Part shown: positions 1 to 6,705 of the stretch, piece after piece
Layout: every line of letters begins with the position of its first letter
How positions within the stretch are numbered: the stretch's first letter is position 1
Source: an uncultured Clostridia bacterium
Lineage (GTDB): Bacteria > Bacillota > Clostridia > UMGS1810
Assembly (NCBI GenBank): GCA_934463165.1
Contig: CAKSJG010000040.1
Span: 1-15,119, forward strand
DNA length: 15,119 nt
Direction: 5' to 3'
Program-made: the position numbers and the translations under genes
The notes under the pieces: generated by a model
Database searches by the model: none
What the model was told of the DNA's origin: nothing
The model's input: only the letters and a program-made list of their open reading frames with translations

Positions 1-248
1 ATATAGCTTACAGACTGCCCCTTTGTAAGCCTCTCATTTGTGTCAACATCGCCGATAACCTGCATCATTTTCAGATACGATAAAGCTTCTTCGGTCGTAT
101 CGGGATCGGTGTAGTCACTGAATACAAAGCTGCCGTTTAAACCGGACGCAAATACCGAAGATCCGAGTGTAAGCAATACCGACATAACAAAAGCAATAAT
201 TCTTGTCAATTTTCTGTCTTTAATGTTTTTCTCTGTGCTTTTAACCAC
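1..248 (-). CDS. SLH-domain secreted protein, N-terminal part only
   Basis: This gene runs off the left edge; only its first 82 residues are visible. Residues 1-34 form a classic signal peptide: a basic stretch (KNIKDRKLTR), a hydrophobic core (IIAFVMSVLLTLG) and a likely cleavage after SVFA. From residue 42 the sequence FVFSDYTD, followed by EEALSYLKMMQVIGD and a TKGQSVSY segment, fits an S-layer-homology repeat, which in Gram-positive bacteria anchors proteins to cell-wall polymers. I chose the GTG start at 246-248 because AAGGAG lies 8 bases upstream; an in-frame ATG at 264-266 has no ribosome binding site. Only 33 bases separate it from the propeller gene upstream and I see no terminator or clear promoter between them, so it may be the last gene of the aldolase-kinase operon. 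What the exported C-terminal part does cannot be known here. Confidence 0.75.
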   Translation of the reverse strand, partial: MVKSTEKNIKDRKLTRIIAFVMSVLLTLGSSVFASGLNGSFVFSDYTDPDTTEEALSYLKMMQVIGDVDTNERLTKGQSVSY

Positions 249-256
249 TGACAAAA

Positions 257-262
257 CTCCTT
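257..262 (-). promoter_or_regulatory. Ribosome binding site setting the GTG start of the SLH gene
   Basis: AAGGAG on the minus strand, 8 bases before the GTG at 246-248. It lies inside the short stretch after the alternative ATG, so it argues against that ATG as the start. Confidence 0.6.
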
Positions 263-281
263 TCATTAATTACAAATAATT

Positions 282-1583
282 TTAATTAACAGTTACCGTA
301 TGAAATGTTATATAGTTGCTGTCATGAAAATTATCTGCACCGTTATAAGCAGTTCTTGATGCAATTAAAAATTCATCGCCCTCAATCAAAACAGACGGAT
401 ATTGAAAACCGATTTTATTTATGTCCATATCGGAGCAATTTACTATGTCTTTAACAAACTTCCATTCTTCCAAATCCTCGGAAACATAAAGCGAAAGAAC
501 ATTTCTTCCCGGCGCTTTATTGCCCGCAACATAGTATTTTCCGTCAGAATGTCGAATAATCTCAAATTTTGAATGTGCGACAGGCATTTTAATATTTTTT
601 ACATATTCCAGAGTGTTTTTTTCATGATTGAGTCTGAGCATAACCGCTTCATTTTCTTTGTAACGGACAATATTCAATATATCTCCGGCCGGAGATTTTA
701 CAACATTGCCCTCGATATACCATGTACGTTTTCTGAAATAATCTATTTCATGAACAAAATGTTCGGTAATTGTCCAACTATCGGGGTCTGTAAGATCAGA
801 ATTCTCATCTGCATACAGAATCATATTTGCATACGGAAACCAATACTCAACCGACGTATATATCTTTCCGTTATCCCTTATGAAGCAGCATGCTCCCCGA
901 TGCCAACCGAAACCGTTTATTCCTCCGCCGCGTGCTATAACACTCGGAGCGCTCCAGGTCTTACCGCCGTCCAAGCTGCTGCCTATTTGCAAATCGCCGT
1001 ATTCCGTTGAAACACTCAGCATATACAACACATTGTTTACACAAAACATCTTACCCCAAAAGCATGGCATCAGCTCTGTTAAGTGTCTCCATGTTTTTCC
1101 GTTATCAACCGATTTAAAAATAAGAGTCAGATTTTGGGATGCTGTCTCACGGTAAACATCCATTGAACACAGCAGAGAGTCGTCACCCAGTCTTACAATT
1201 GACGGACTGCAAAGATAATTACCCGAAAAACAATATATTCTGTCATCGGGATGCAGATAGTTTACAACAGAGCCGATAACATCATCGGCAAGCAGCAGAC
1301 GCTCATCACTTTTTCCATACTGATTTTCGACATATACCGTATACTCATTTCTGACATCCAAACCTTCAATAACACATACACCGTTCAGCATTTTTTTTGA
1401 TACTGTTTTTGAACCGTATCTTTCTTTGAGGTAAAGTATGTCACTGCCCGTAGGGTTTTTAATTTCAACGCAAACATCCGATGCGCTCGGAACAATTCTG
1501 CAAATATACGGCTTTTTCAATTCTGTCATTTTGTCATATGTTAAGAATCTGTCATAATTCCAATATTTGTAATATCCGTTCAC
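282..1583 (-). CDS. BNR/Asp-box beta-propeller protein (sialidase-superfamily fold, substrate unknown)
   Basis: A 433-residue protein with no signal peptide. Residues about 22-98 look like a fibronectin-III-type domain (VIEGLDVRNEYTVYVE). The rest is a sialidase-like propeller with two clear Asp-boxes, SVDNGKTW (158-165) and SLDGGKTW (203-210), and a C-terminal blade ending SRTAYNGADNFHDSNY (409-424), a pattern I associate with 'sialidase family' proteins of polysaccharide loci. The position where sialidases carry the Arg of the FRIP motif reads CSPS (125-128), so the first catalytic arginine appears absent and true sialidase activity is doubtful. Propeller enzymes acting on rhamnosyl-glucuronic acid linkages (GH145, PL42) share this fold and are an alternative. 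I prefer the GTG at 1581-1583 (AAGGGG 8 bases upstream); a GTG at 1590-1592 would add three residues but has no spacing to that site. It follows the kinase gene directly. Confidence 0.8.
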   Translation of the reverse strand: MNGYYKYWNYDRFLTYDKMTELKKPYICRIVPSASDVCVEIKNPTGSDILYLKERYGSKTVSKKMLNGVCVIEGLDVRNEYTVYVENQYGKSDERLLLADDVIGSVVNYLHPDDRIYCFSGNYLCSPSIVRLGDDSLLCSMDVYRETASQNLTLIFKSVDNGKTWRHLTELMPCFWGKMFCVNNVLYMLSVSTEYGDLQIGSSLDGGKTWSAPSVIARGGGINGFGWHRGACCFIRDNGKIYTSVEYWFPYANMILYADENSDLTDPDSWTITEHFVHEIDYFRKRTWYIEGNVVKSPAGDILNIVRYKENEAVMLRLNHEKNTLEYVKNIKMPVAHSKFEIIRHSDGKYYVAGNKAPGRNVLSLYVSEDLEEWKFVKDIVNCSDMDINKIGFQYPSVLIEGDEFLIASRTAYNGADNFHDSNYITFHTVTVN

Positions 1584-1591
1584 AGCATCCA

Positions 1592-1597
1592 CCCCTT
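1592..1597 (-). promoter_or_regulatory. Ribosome binding site overlapping the kinase stop codon
   Basis: AAGGGG on the minus strand shares two bases with the TAA stop of the kinase gene (1596-1598) and sits 8 bases before the GTG at 1581-1583. The overlap implies translational coupling of the two genes and favours the shorter start of the propeller protein. Confidence 0.55.
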
Positions 1598-3239
1598 ACT
1601 TTAAGTTTTTTAATTTTTTCATAATTGTGTTGTTTGTCTGACCGAAAAAATCTGATACTGATTTGTAAATTTCATATAATTCACGGTATTTTTTTGTGTT
1701 TTCATAATTTGGAAAATACACCGTCACATTATTATCACACATATTTCTTGCAGCTTCCTCAAATGTTTTATAAATTCCGCATGCACATGAAGCAAGTATT
1801 GCACTTCCCTTTGCGCCCGCCTGTAAAAGAGCCGGAACCGTTATTTTTTTACCCAAAACATCTGCATAAATCTGCATAAGAAAGCTGTTTTTCTGCGATA
1901 TTCCGCCGGATGCATATATTTCATCCGTTTCTATTCCGTTTTCCAGATATAAATCAATTATTTCTTTTGTACCGAATGCTGTTGACTCTATAAGAGCTCT
2001 GTATATATCTTCAGGCGCGGTATTCATGTTCAGCCCTACAATCATGCCGCTTAAATCATAGTCGGCATACGGGGTTCTGTTTCCGTTCCACCAATCAAGA
2101 GCAACAAGACCGCTTTGGAAAACAGATTTTCGGCAAGCTTTTTCGTTAAGCAATTCAAAGATGCTTTTGTTTTCTTCAGCGGCGGATTTACAATAATGCG
2201 CCGGAACACAATTTTTAACAAACCAATCAAAGCAATCTCCTACCGCTGCCTGCCCTGCCTCATAAGCGATATATCCCGGTATAATACCGTCTTTGACACT
2301 TCCGCATATTTTGGGGACCTTCTTTTGCTTTTTACTCATAACAATATGACATGTTGACGTTCCGATTATAAGCATCATTTTTTTATCACTTACAATACCG
2401 TTTCCGGGCAGTGCGGCATGTGCATCAATTATCGGAACAGACACAGCCGTCCCGGGATTCAGTCCTGTTAACTCTGCGCCATATTCATTCAGTTCGCCGG
2501 CTTTTGTACCCGGAGGGAGTATTTTTTCGGATATTTTATTTCCGACAATACCTCCAAGCTTCGGATTTACCGATTCCAAAAATTCATTTGACGGATAACC
2601 GTCCTCGCTGTTCCACATTCCTTTATATCCCGCCATACAGCTGCTGTGTATCTCATTGCCGGTAATTTTCCATGTAATCCAATCTGCAGCCTCAACAAAT
2701 CTGTATGTTTTTTCGTATACATCGGGAGCTTTATTTAAGGTTTCCAATAATTTCGGGAAAAGCCACTCCGATGATACTTTGCCGCCGTATAACGAAATCC
2801 ATTCTTCGTGATTTTCAATCGCTTTATCCGTTATGTAATCAGCTTCAGCTTGAGCACTGTGATGTTTCCAAAGCTTTACATATGCATGAGGTTCACTTTC
2901 AAATTCTTTCAGCATGCAAAGCGGCACGCAGTTTTCATCAACAGGAAGCATAGTACACGATGTGAAATCCATTCCTATTCCGACAACATCCGATGCACTT
3001 ATTTTTGCATCACTGACAACCTGCCTTATTACGTATGATAAACATTCCAAATAATCTTCGGGGTGCTGATATGCCGAATTCTTTTCAAGCTTTATACCGC
3101 ACGGAAGGCTGATGTCCATAACACCGTGTTTATATTTTCTCTCCGCTTCGGCAATTATTTTACCGTTTGTTGAATCGACCAACACCGCTCTTGCAGACAA
3201 TGTGCCGTAATCAATTCCTATTAAATATTCAGACATCAT
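1596..3239 (-). CDS. araB: L-ribulokinase-like FGGY carbohydrate kinase
   Basis: A 547-residue FGGY-family sugar kinase, the usual length for AraB, which phosphorylates L-ribulose to L-ribulose 5-phosphate with ATP in the cytoplasm. The N-terminal phosphate-binding segment GIDYGTLSARA (8-18) and ribulokinase signatures are plain: DFTSCTMLPVD (91-101), YVKLWKHHSAQ (120-130), YGGKVSSEW (151-159), GTSTCH (293-298) and ALDWWNGNR near residue 380. Asp272 in IDAHAALP is the expected catalytic base. GGAGG lies 5 bases before the first ATG and 8 before the second (3234-3236), so either may be used. Neither an isomerase (araA) nor an epimerase (araD) is in the window; instead the gene lies between a DapA-type aldolase and a propeller protein. 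The substrate may therefore be a related ketose rather than L-ribulose; the family call is firm, the exact substrate is inferred. Confidence 0.87.
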   Translation of the reverse strand: MMSEYLIGIDYGTLSARAVLVDSTNGKIIAEAERKYKHGVMDISLPCGIKLEKNSAYQHPEDYLECLSYVIRQVVSDAKISASDVVGIGMDFTSCTMLPVDENCVPLCMLKEFESEPHAYVKLWKHHSAQAEADYITDKAIENHEEWISLYGGKVSSEWLFPKLLETLNKAPDVYEKTYRFVEAADWITWKITGNEIHSSCMAGYKGMWNSEDGYPSNEFLESVNPKLGGIVGNKISEKILPPGTKAGELNEYGAELTGLNPGTAVSVPIIDAHAALPGNGIVSDKKMMLIIGTSTCHIVMSKKQKKVPKICGSVKDGIIPGYIAYEAGQAAVGDCFDWFVKNCVPAHYCKSAAEENKSIFELLNEKACRKSVFQSGLVALDWWNGNRTPYADYDLSGMIVGLNMNTAPEDIYRALIESTAFGTKEIIDLYLENGIETDEIYASGGISQKNSFLMQIYADVLGKKITVPALLQAGAKGSAILASCACGIYKTFEEAARNMCDNNVTVYFPNYENTKKYRELYEIYKSVSDFFGQTNNTIMKKLKNLK

Positions 3240-3275
3240 TTGTACCTCCGAAAATAAAGTTGCAGATTTATAATT

Positions 3276-4181
3276 TTATTTTATTAATTTTCTGACATAA
3301 GCTTCAAGATCAATTTGCTGATCGATTATTTCCTTTTGATAATTTATGAAAAACTTTCGGTCTTTTGAACGTGCATTTAAATTCATTTTAACGCCGTTAA
3401 GATTCATTTTGTATTTTGCACAAACCGGATAGCTCAGGTTTTCCAAAAAGGCAGACATACAAAGATACGATTGAATCAGTTCCGCTTTTTGAGGTTGTTT
3501 TTCAAAATTATCACATAACCAAACATATAAATCAGGATGAAAGTTTGCCATAACACCCGAATATCCGGCGCCGCCGCATCTTAATGAATGCAAAAGCGAC
3601 TGAGAATTTGCGTTATAAAGCTCAATTCCCGAATTTTCAAGCTGTTTGATTCTGTTTTTAAGCAATTCAAAATCACAGCATGTATCTTTTATAAATTTAA
3701 ATCGTTTTGTATGTATGCACCAATCAATAAGTTTTTTACTCAGCAATCTTTTATAAGGTATCGGGCATTCATATACTCCGAGCTTTATATCCGGATTAAC
3801 CTTCGACAAAACTCTTTCGGCGTTTTCAATCCACACATTATCACCGTCATTATTTATGTCAAATCTGTTGCTTACCAGAATAAAAGCGTCTATACCTGTT
3901 TTGGCAATTTCATTTATCTCTTCAGCCTGTTGTTCAAGAGATGAAGAAACATGTCCCGAAGCAACAACGTTCATGCGTCCGTCAGAAAATTTCAAAACCG
4001 ATTCAGCAAGTTTTATTCTTTCTTTCAGACTCAAATAATTCATTTCGCTTGACTGGCAAACAGCAAATATGCCGCTGCAGCCGTTTTCGGCATACCAATC
4101 AACAATATTTTTTACAGCTGCATAATCAATTTCCATGTTATCTGTATATGGAGTTATCATTGTAGGATAAACTTTATACAC
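3276..4181 (-). CDS. DapA/NanA-family class I aldolase or lyase
   Basis: A 301-residue (beta/alpha)8 protein of the dihydrodipicolinate synthase/N-acetylneuraminate lyase family, which forms or cleaves C-C bonds next to a 2-keto acid through a Schiff base. Lys165 (FKFIKDTCCD) is the expected Schiff-base lysine and Tyr137 (GVYECP) the proton-relay tyrosine. Two motifs differ from canonical members: GTTGE is replaced by CQSSE (42-46) and YNxP by YECP. This marks a separate subgroup, not lysine biosynthesis. I chose the GTG at 4179-4181, preceded by AAAGGGAG with 10 bases spacing; it gives the normal family length, whereas an upstream in-frame ATG at 4242-4244 adds a hydrophobic stretch without support and falls in the promoter region. 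It is the first gene of the leftward operon, 36 bases before the kinase. Likely role: cleaving a 2-keto-3-deoxy sugar acid to pyruvate plus an aldehyde; substrate unknown. Confidence 0.85.
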   Translation of the reverse strand: MYKVYPTMITPYTDNMEIDYAAVKNIVDWYAENGCSGIFAVCQSSEMNYLSLKERIKLAESVLKFSDGRMNVVASGHVSSSLEQQAEEINEIAKTGIDAFILVSNRFDINNDGDNVWIENAERVLSKVNPDIKLGVYECPIPYKRLLSKKLIDWCIHTKRFKFIKDTCCDFELLKNRIKQLENSGIELYNANSQSLLHSLRCGGAGYSGVMANFHPDLYVWLCDNFEKQPQKAELIQSYLCMSAFLENLSYPVCAKYKMNLNGVKMNLNARSKDRKFFINYQKEIIDQQIDLEAYVRKLIK

Positions 4182-4191
4182 ATTTATCAGA

Positions 4192-4199
4192 CTCCCTTT
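4192..4199 (-). promoter_or_regulatory. Ribosome binding site deciding the aldolase start
   Basis: AAAGGGAG on the minus strand, 10 bases before the GTG at 4179-4181. No other in-frame start nearby has such a site. Confidence 0.6.
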
Positions 4200-4215
4200 T
4201 CTTTTGCTTATAACT

Positions 4216-4244
4216 ATTATATCTGCTATTAAAAATAAAAACAA
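4216..4244 (-). promoter_or_regulatory. Candidate promoter of the aldolase-kinase-propeller operon
   Basis: On the minus strand a perfect -10, TATAAT (4216-4221), is separated by 17 bases from TTGTTT (4239-4244), a poor -35 with three of six consensus bases. A weak -35 with a perfect -10 suits a promoter that needs an activator, here plausibly the AraC-type protein encoded divergently. Confidence 0.5.
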
Positions 4245-4261
4245 TGGAAATGTCTGCTATT
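4222..4261. repeat. Direct repeat TCTGCTATT, candidate AraC-type operator
   Basis: TCTGCTATT occurs at 4222-4230 and again at 4253-4261, and both copies continue as N-AAA, so 12 of 13 positions agree. The copies are 31 bases apart, about three helical turns, placing both on one face of the DNA. AraC-family proteins bind tandem direct repeats. The left copy lies in the spacer of the leftward promoter and the right copy just upstream of its -35. Confidence 0.45.
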
Positions 4262-4281
4262 TAAATGTCAATTTTGGACAT
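4248..4281. repeat. AAATGTC direct repeat with an inverted GACAT arm
   Basis: AAATGTC is present at 4248-4254 and 4263-4269 (15 bases apart), and GACAT at 4277-4281 forms an inverted repeat with the ATGTC of the second copy (4265-4269; 7-base spacer). It sits between the two divergent promoters and overlaps the TCTGCTATT repeat. It may be part of the same operator or chance in AT-rich DNA. Confidence 0.3.
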
Positions 4282-4293
4282 GCGTTTTGATTT

Positions 4294-4332
4294 TGCTTGA
4301 CAAAAAAATAAAACAATGTTATCATTCAAGCA
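4294..4332. repeat. Inverted repeat bracketing the regulator promoter
   Basis: TGCTTGA (4294-4300) and TCAAGCA (4326-4332) are perfect 7-base inverted arms separated by 25 bases. The left arm overlaps the -35 and the right arm begins one base after the -10 of the regulator promoter. A possible autoregulatory site. Confidence 0.35.
4297..4325 (+). promoter_or_regulatory. Sigma-A-type promoter of the AraC-family regulator
   Basis: Perfect -35 TTGACA (4297-4302), a 17-base spacer, then -10 TATCAT (4320-4325; five of six). Transcription would start near 4332, leaving a leader of about 47 bases before the ATG at 4379. The transcript likely continues into the glycosidase at 5348. Confidence 0.75.
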
Positions 4333-4378
4333 GAAATAAGAGTGTTATGTATTTTTAAGCAGGAGATGATATTTTAAA

Positions 4379-5284
4379 ATGTCCGATTTAAAAACAAACA
4401 TTAATTCAACAGATTTACTGACAGCAGGTAAAAATCTTACAAAATTTAACCTTTCCTTTATTATGGATGATTTGAGAATAGAATCTATTTGGTGCAGATT
4501 TGCGCTTTTATATTTAGAAAATTACAATAAAAAACCGCAGAAGCATTCTTTTTATGAAATTCACATATGTCTGGACGGACTGTGCAGAATGAAAGTCGGC
4601 AATAAAGAATATACTCTTAACAAAAATCATTTTTTGCTTATTCCGCCAAATACAAATCATACAATCACTTATATCGATGACCGTTATTCGCAATTCATAT
4701 GGGGATTCAGATTCGAAACAGACAGCGACAGTTTTCAATTATATATCAATAAATTTGAAAAGCTTGTAAAAAACATAGAACCGCAGGAGGTTTTTCCGTC
4801 ATTAAAATCATATTTAGAAATCATAAAGCTCAACAGCCTTATGATTACAAATGACCATTATGATATTATAAAATGCCAATTGTATTGCATGATTAAAAGC
4901 CTTATAGAGAGTTATGCGGGAAGCATGCACTCAGAGTTTAAATATTTCAAAAAGAATAATGAATATATTTTGATAGAAACAGTTAAGAAGTATATTATTG
5001 ATAACATTTCAAAAAATTTTTCAACAACAGAAATTGCTCAGCAATTTAACATAAGCGAAAGACAGCTCAGGAGAATATGCAAATCAAATCTCAACATGAC
5101 GATATTTGATTTAAAAAAGCAAATTCAAATAAAATACATTTCATCTCTCTTGGCGGAAACAGATTTATCATTAAAAGAAATTGCCGCAAAGACCGGCTAT
5201 TCGGATGAATACACACTGGGAAAATTTTTCAAAAAAAACGGAGGAATGTCACCGGGTGAATTTCGAAAATCATCTAAAAAATAG
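4379..5284 (+). CDS. AraC-family transcriptional regulator
   Basis: A 301-residue DNA-binding protein. The N-terminal half is a cupin-like sugar-sensing domain (about 55-115; EIHICLDGLCRMKVG, then LIPPNTNH at 87-94). The C-terminal 100 residues are the double helix-turn-helix of the AraC family: a first HTH at about 215-236 (TEIAQQFNISERQLRRIC) and a second at about 264-286 (SLKEIAAKTGYSDEYTLGKF) ending in the family signature FFKKNGGMSPGEFR. ATG 4379 is the first possible start, since an in-frame TGA lies at 4367-4369; its AGGAG (4361-4365) is 13 bases away, longer than usual, so translation may be modest. It is divergent from the aldolase operon and upstream of the glycosidase, so it probably controls both in response to a sugar. 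The ligand is unknown. Confidence 0.92.
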   Translation: MSDLKTNINSTDLLTAGKNLTKFNLSFIMDDLRIESIWCRFALLYLENYNKKPQKHSFYEIHICLDGLCRMKVGNKEYTLNKNHFLLIPPNTNHTITYIDDRYSQFIWGFRFETDSDSFQLYINKFEKLVKNIEPQEVFPSLKSYLEIIKLNSLMITNDHYDIIKCQLYCMIKSLIESYAGSMHSEFKYFKKNNEYILIETVKKYIIDNISKNFSTTEIAQQFNISERQLRRICKSNLNMTIFDLKKQIQIKYISSLLAETDLSLKEIAAKTGYSDEYTLGKFFKKNGGMSPGEFRKSSKK

Positions 5285-5336
5285 TCTATGAGTCTATCAG
5301 CTTATAAATTAAGGCAAAAACAGATTATTTTAATAC

Positions 5337-5342
5337 AGGAGG
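5337..5342 (+). promoter_or_regulatory. Ribosome binding site deciding the glycosidase start
   Basis: AGGAGG placed 5 bases before the ATG at 5348. The longer in-frame ATG at 5288 has no such site, so the true start is 5348. Confidence 0.75.
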
Positions 5343-5347
5343 TACAC

Positions 5348-6583
5348 ATGAATAAAGATCTGATTAAAAAAAGCAATATGTTAAACGAATTTATTAAGAG
5401 CAATTGGAGAAAATCGCTGAACGAACCGAGCGGAATACTTAAACATAAGTTTATAGACCCTGCATCCGTTTACCGCGGACAGCTTTGGGATTGGGATTCT
5501 TTTTTTTGCGGAACGGCTCTTTTGGATGTTTATGATGACACCTTTGAATATATAAAAGGATGCGTCATGAATTTTATCGATAATCAGGCACAAGACGGAT
5601 CCATACCTTACTCAATAAATGCGAATCCCGAAAATGAGCTTTCTTATTTACTGCCGGACACAGAAATAAAGTGCAGAGACAAAGACAGTGATTTAAATTC
5701 GATAAAGCCGCTTTTGGCACAAATGGCATTGATGGTATATGAAAAAGAAAACGATGCCGAATGGTTAAAAAGCATATTACATTCACCTCAAAATCACATT
5801 GAACATTGGGAGAAAACGCAAAAGATATCAAACGGACTGTTTGTCTGGAGAAGCTACAGAGGCTCCGGAACAGATAACAATCCTGCCGTTTACGGCAGGC
5901 CTCTTAATTCATCTGCAGCTGTTGAACTAAATTGTCTTATGCATGCCGAATATATATCAATGGCTAAAATTGCAAATGCGTGCAATAACAGTTTATTATT
6001 TAATAAATATACCAAATCTGCAAAAAAACTGATGAACAGCATTAACAGACATATGTGGGATAACATAGACGGCATGTATTATACGCTTGATGTTTTATCG
6101 CAAAAACCGGAGCTTGCGAACCAAGAAATAACCTGGGATGTTTATCTTAAATTCAAAACGTGGACATGCTTTATGCCTCTTTGGGCAAAAATTGCTCCGA
6201 AAGAGTATGTAAAAAGAATAATTACAGAACATCTTGTAAACAAAAATGAATTTTGGTCTGATTACGGAATCAGGACTCTTGCAAAAAATGAACAGGCATA
6301 TTCTACGACAGAAACAAGTAATCCGTCAAATTGGCAGGGACCGATATGGATCGTCTCCTCTTATTTGATATTTAAAGGTGTTTTAAATTACGGATATTAC
6401 GATATAGCAGAATCAATAGCTGAAAATCTGATAACCGTCATGATAAATGACATAAATGCAAATGGTGTTTTACATGAATATTATAATCCGGAAACGGGAA
6501 AAAGCAATATTAACCCGGGTTTTATGAATTGGAATGCTTTGGCAGGCTTAATGATTCCCGAATTGCTTAAATACAATGCATAA
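5348..6583 (+). CDS. Cytoplasmic GH63/MGH1-like (alpha/alpha)6 glycoside hydrolase
   Basis: A 411-residue protein without signal peptide, built like the mannosylglycerate-hydrolase/trehalase-type (alpha/alpha)6 barrels related to GH63 and GH37. Diagnostic segments are LWDWDSFF (46-53), GSGTDNNP (172-179), NPSNWQGPIW (325-334) and HEYYNPETG (376-384). By family analogy Asp176 would be the general acid and Glu377 the general base of an inverting glycosidase. The size matches compact members such as mannosylglycerate/glucosylglycerate hydrolases rather than the large eukaryotic glucosidase I. Translation from the ATG at 5348 is strongly supported by AGGAGG; starting at 5288 would add 20 residues of no domain value. 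The gap to the AraC-type regulator is 63 bases with no clear promoter or terminator, so the two are probably co-transcribed. Likely role: releasing a sugar from a small intracellular glycoside that feeds the divergent aldolase-kinase pathway. Substrate unproven. Confidence 0.82.
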   Translation: MNKDLIKKSNMLNEFIKSNWRKSLNEPSGILKHKFIDPASVYRGQLWDWDSFFCGTALLDVYDDTFEYIKGCVMNFIDNQAQDGSIPYSINANPENELSYLLPDTEIKCRDKDSDLNSIKPLLAQMALMVYEKENDAEWLKSILHSPQNHIEHWEKTQKISNGLFVWRSYRGSGTDNNPAVYGRPLNSSAAVELNCLMHAEYISMAKIANACNNSLLFNKYTKSAKKLMNSINRHMWDNIDGMYYTLDVLSQKPELANQEITWDVYLKFKTWTCFMPLWAKIAPKEYVKRIITEHLVNKNEFWSDYGIRTLAKNEQAYSTTETSNPSNWQGPIWIVSSYLIFKGVLNYGYYDIAESIAENLITVMINDINANGVLHEYYNPETGKSNINPGFMNWNALAGLMIPELLKYNA

Positions 6584-6598
6584 ATTATAAATTCCGTA

Positions 6599-6627
6599 TT
6601 GACAAAGCTGTAAATATATGATACAAT
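6599..6627 (+). promoter_or_regulatory. Sigma-A-type promoter of the GH4 operon
   Basis: Perfect -35 TTGACA (6599-6604), a 17-base spacer, and -10 TACAAT (6622-6627; five of six). The start point would be near 6634, giving a 5' leader of about 70 bases. Being so close to consensus, it needs a repressor to be switched off, which fits the inverted repeat that begins on its -10. Confidence 0.75.
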
Positions 6628-6649
6628 CAACTTGTACAGATGAGTTGAT
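6626..6649. promoter_or_regulatory. Candidate repressor operator on the GH4 promoter (perfect inverted repeat)
   Basis: ATCAACT (6626-6632) and AGTTGAT (6643-6649) are perfect 7-base inverted arms around a 10-base spacer that contains the palindrome TGTACA. The element covers the end of the -10 and the predicted start point. The stretch ACTTGTAC, and a second TTTGTA 18 bases further on, resembles the ATTTGTAC half of AraR boxes known from Bacillus. The GntR/LacI hybrid regulator at 9557-10576 is the natural candidate to bind it. Confidence 0.55.
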
Positions 6650-6705
6650 TTGTATAATAAAAAGATGAAAGGATAAGCGTAATTTTATATACGCAAGGTG
6701 TTATT

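Noticed and set aside
282..4181. Sialic acid (nan) catabolic operon
   Set aside because: NanA-like and sialidase-like proteins are present, but the lyase has variant motifs, the kinase is AraB-type rather than ROK, NanE is absent, and the propeller lacks the FRIP arginine.
3276..4181. Lysine-biosynthesis dihydrodipicolinate synthase (dapA)
   Set aside because: The GTTGE motif is replaced by CQSSE and the gene sits in a sugar operon under an AraC-type regulator.
5288..5347. N-terminal extension of the GH63-like protein
   Set aside because: The AGGAGG before the ATG at 5348 and the start of family similarity after it make the longer start unlikely.
6674..6694. Small hairpin GCGTA/TACGC before the GH4 start
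   Set aside because: Only a 5-base stem with an 8-base AT loop; too weak to call a riboswitch or attenuator.
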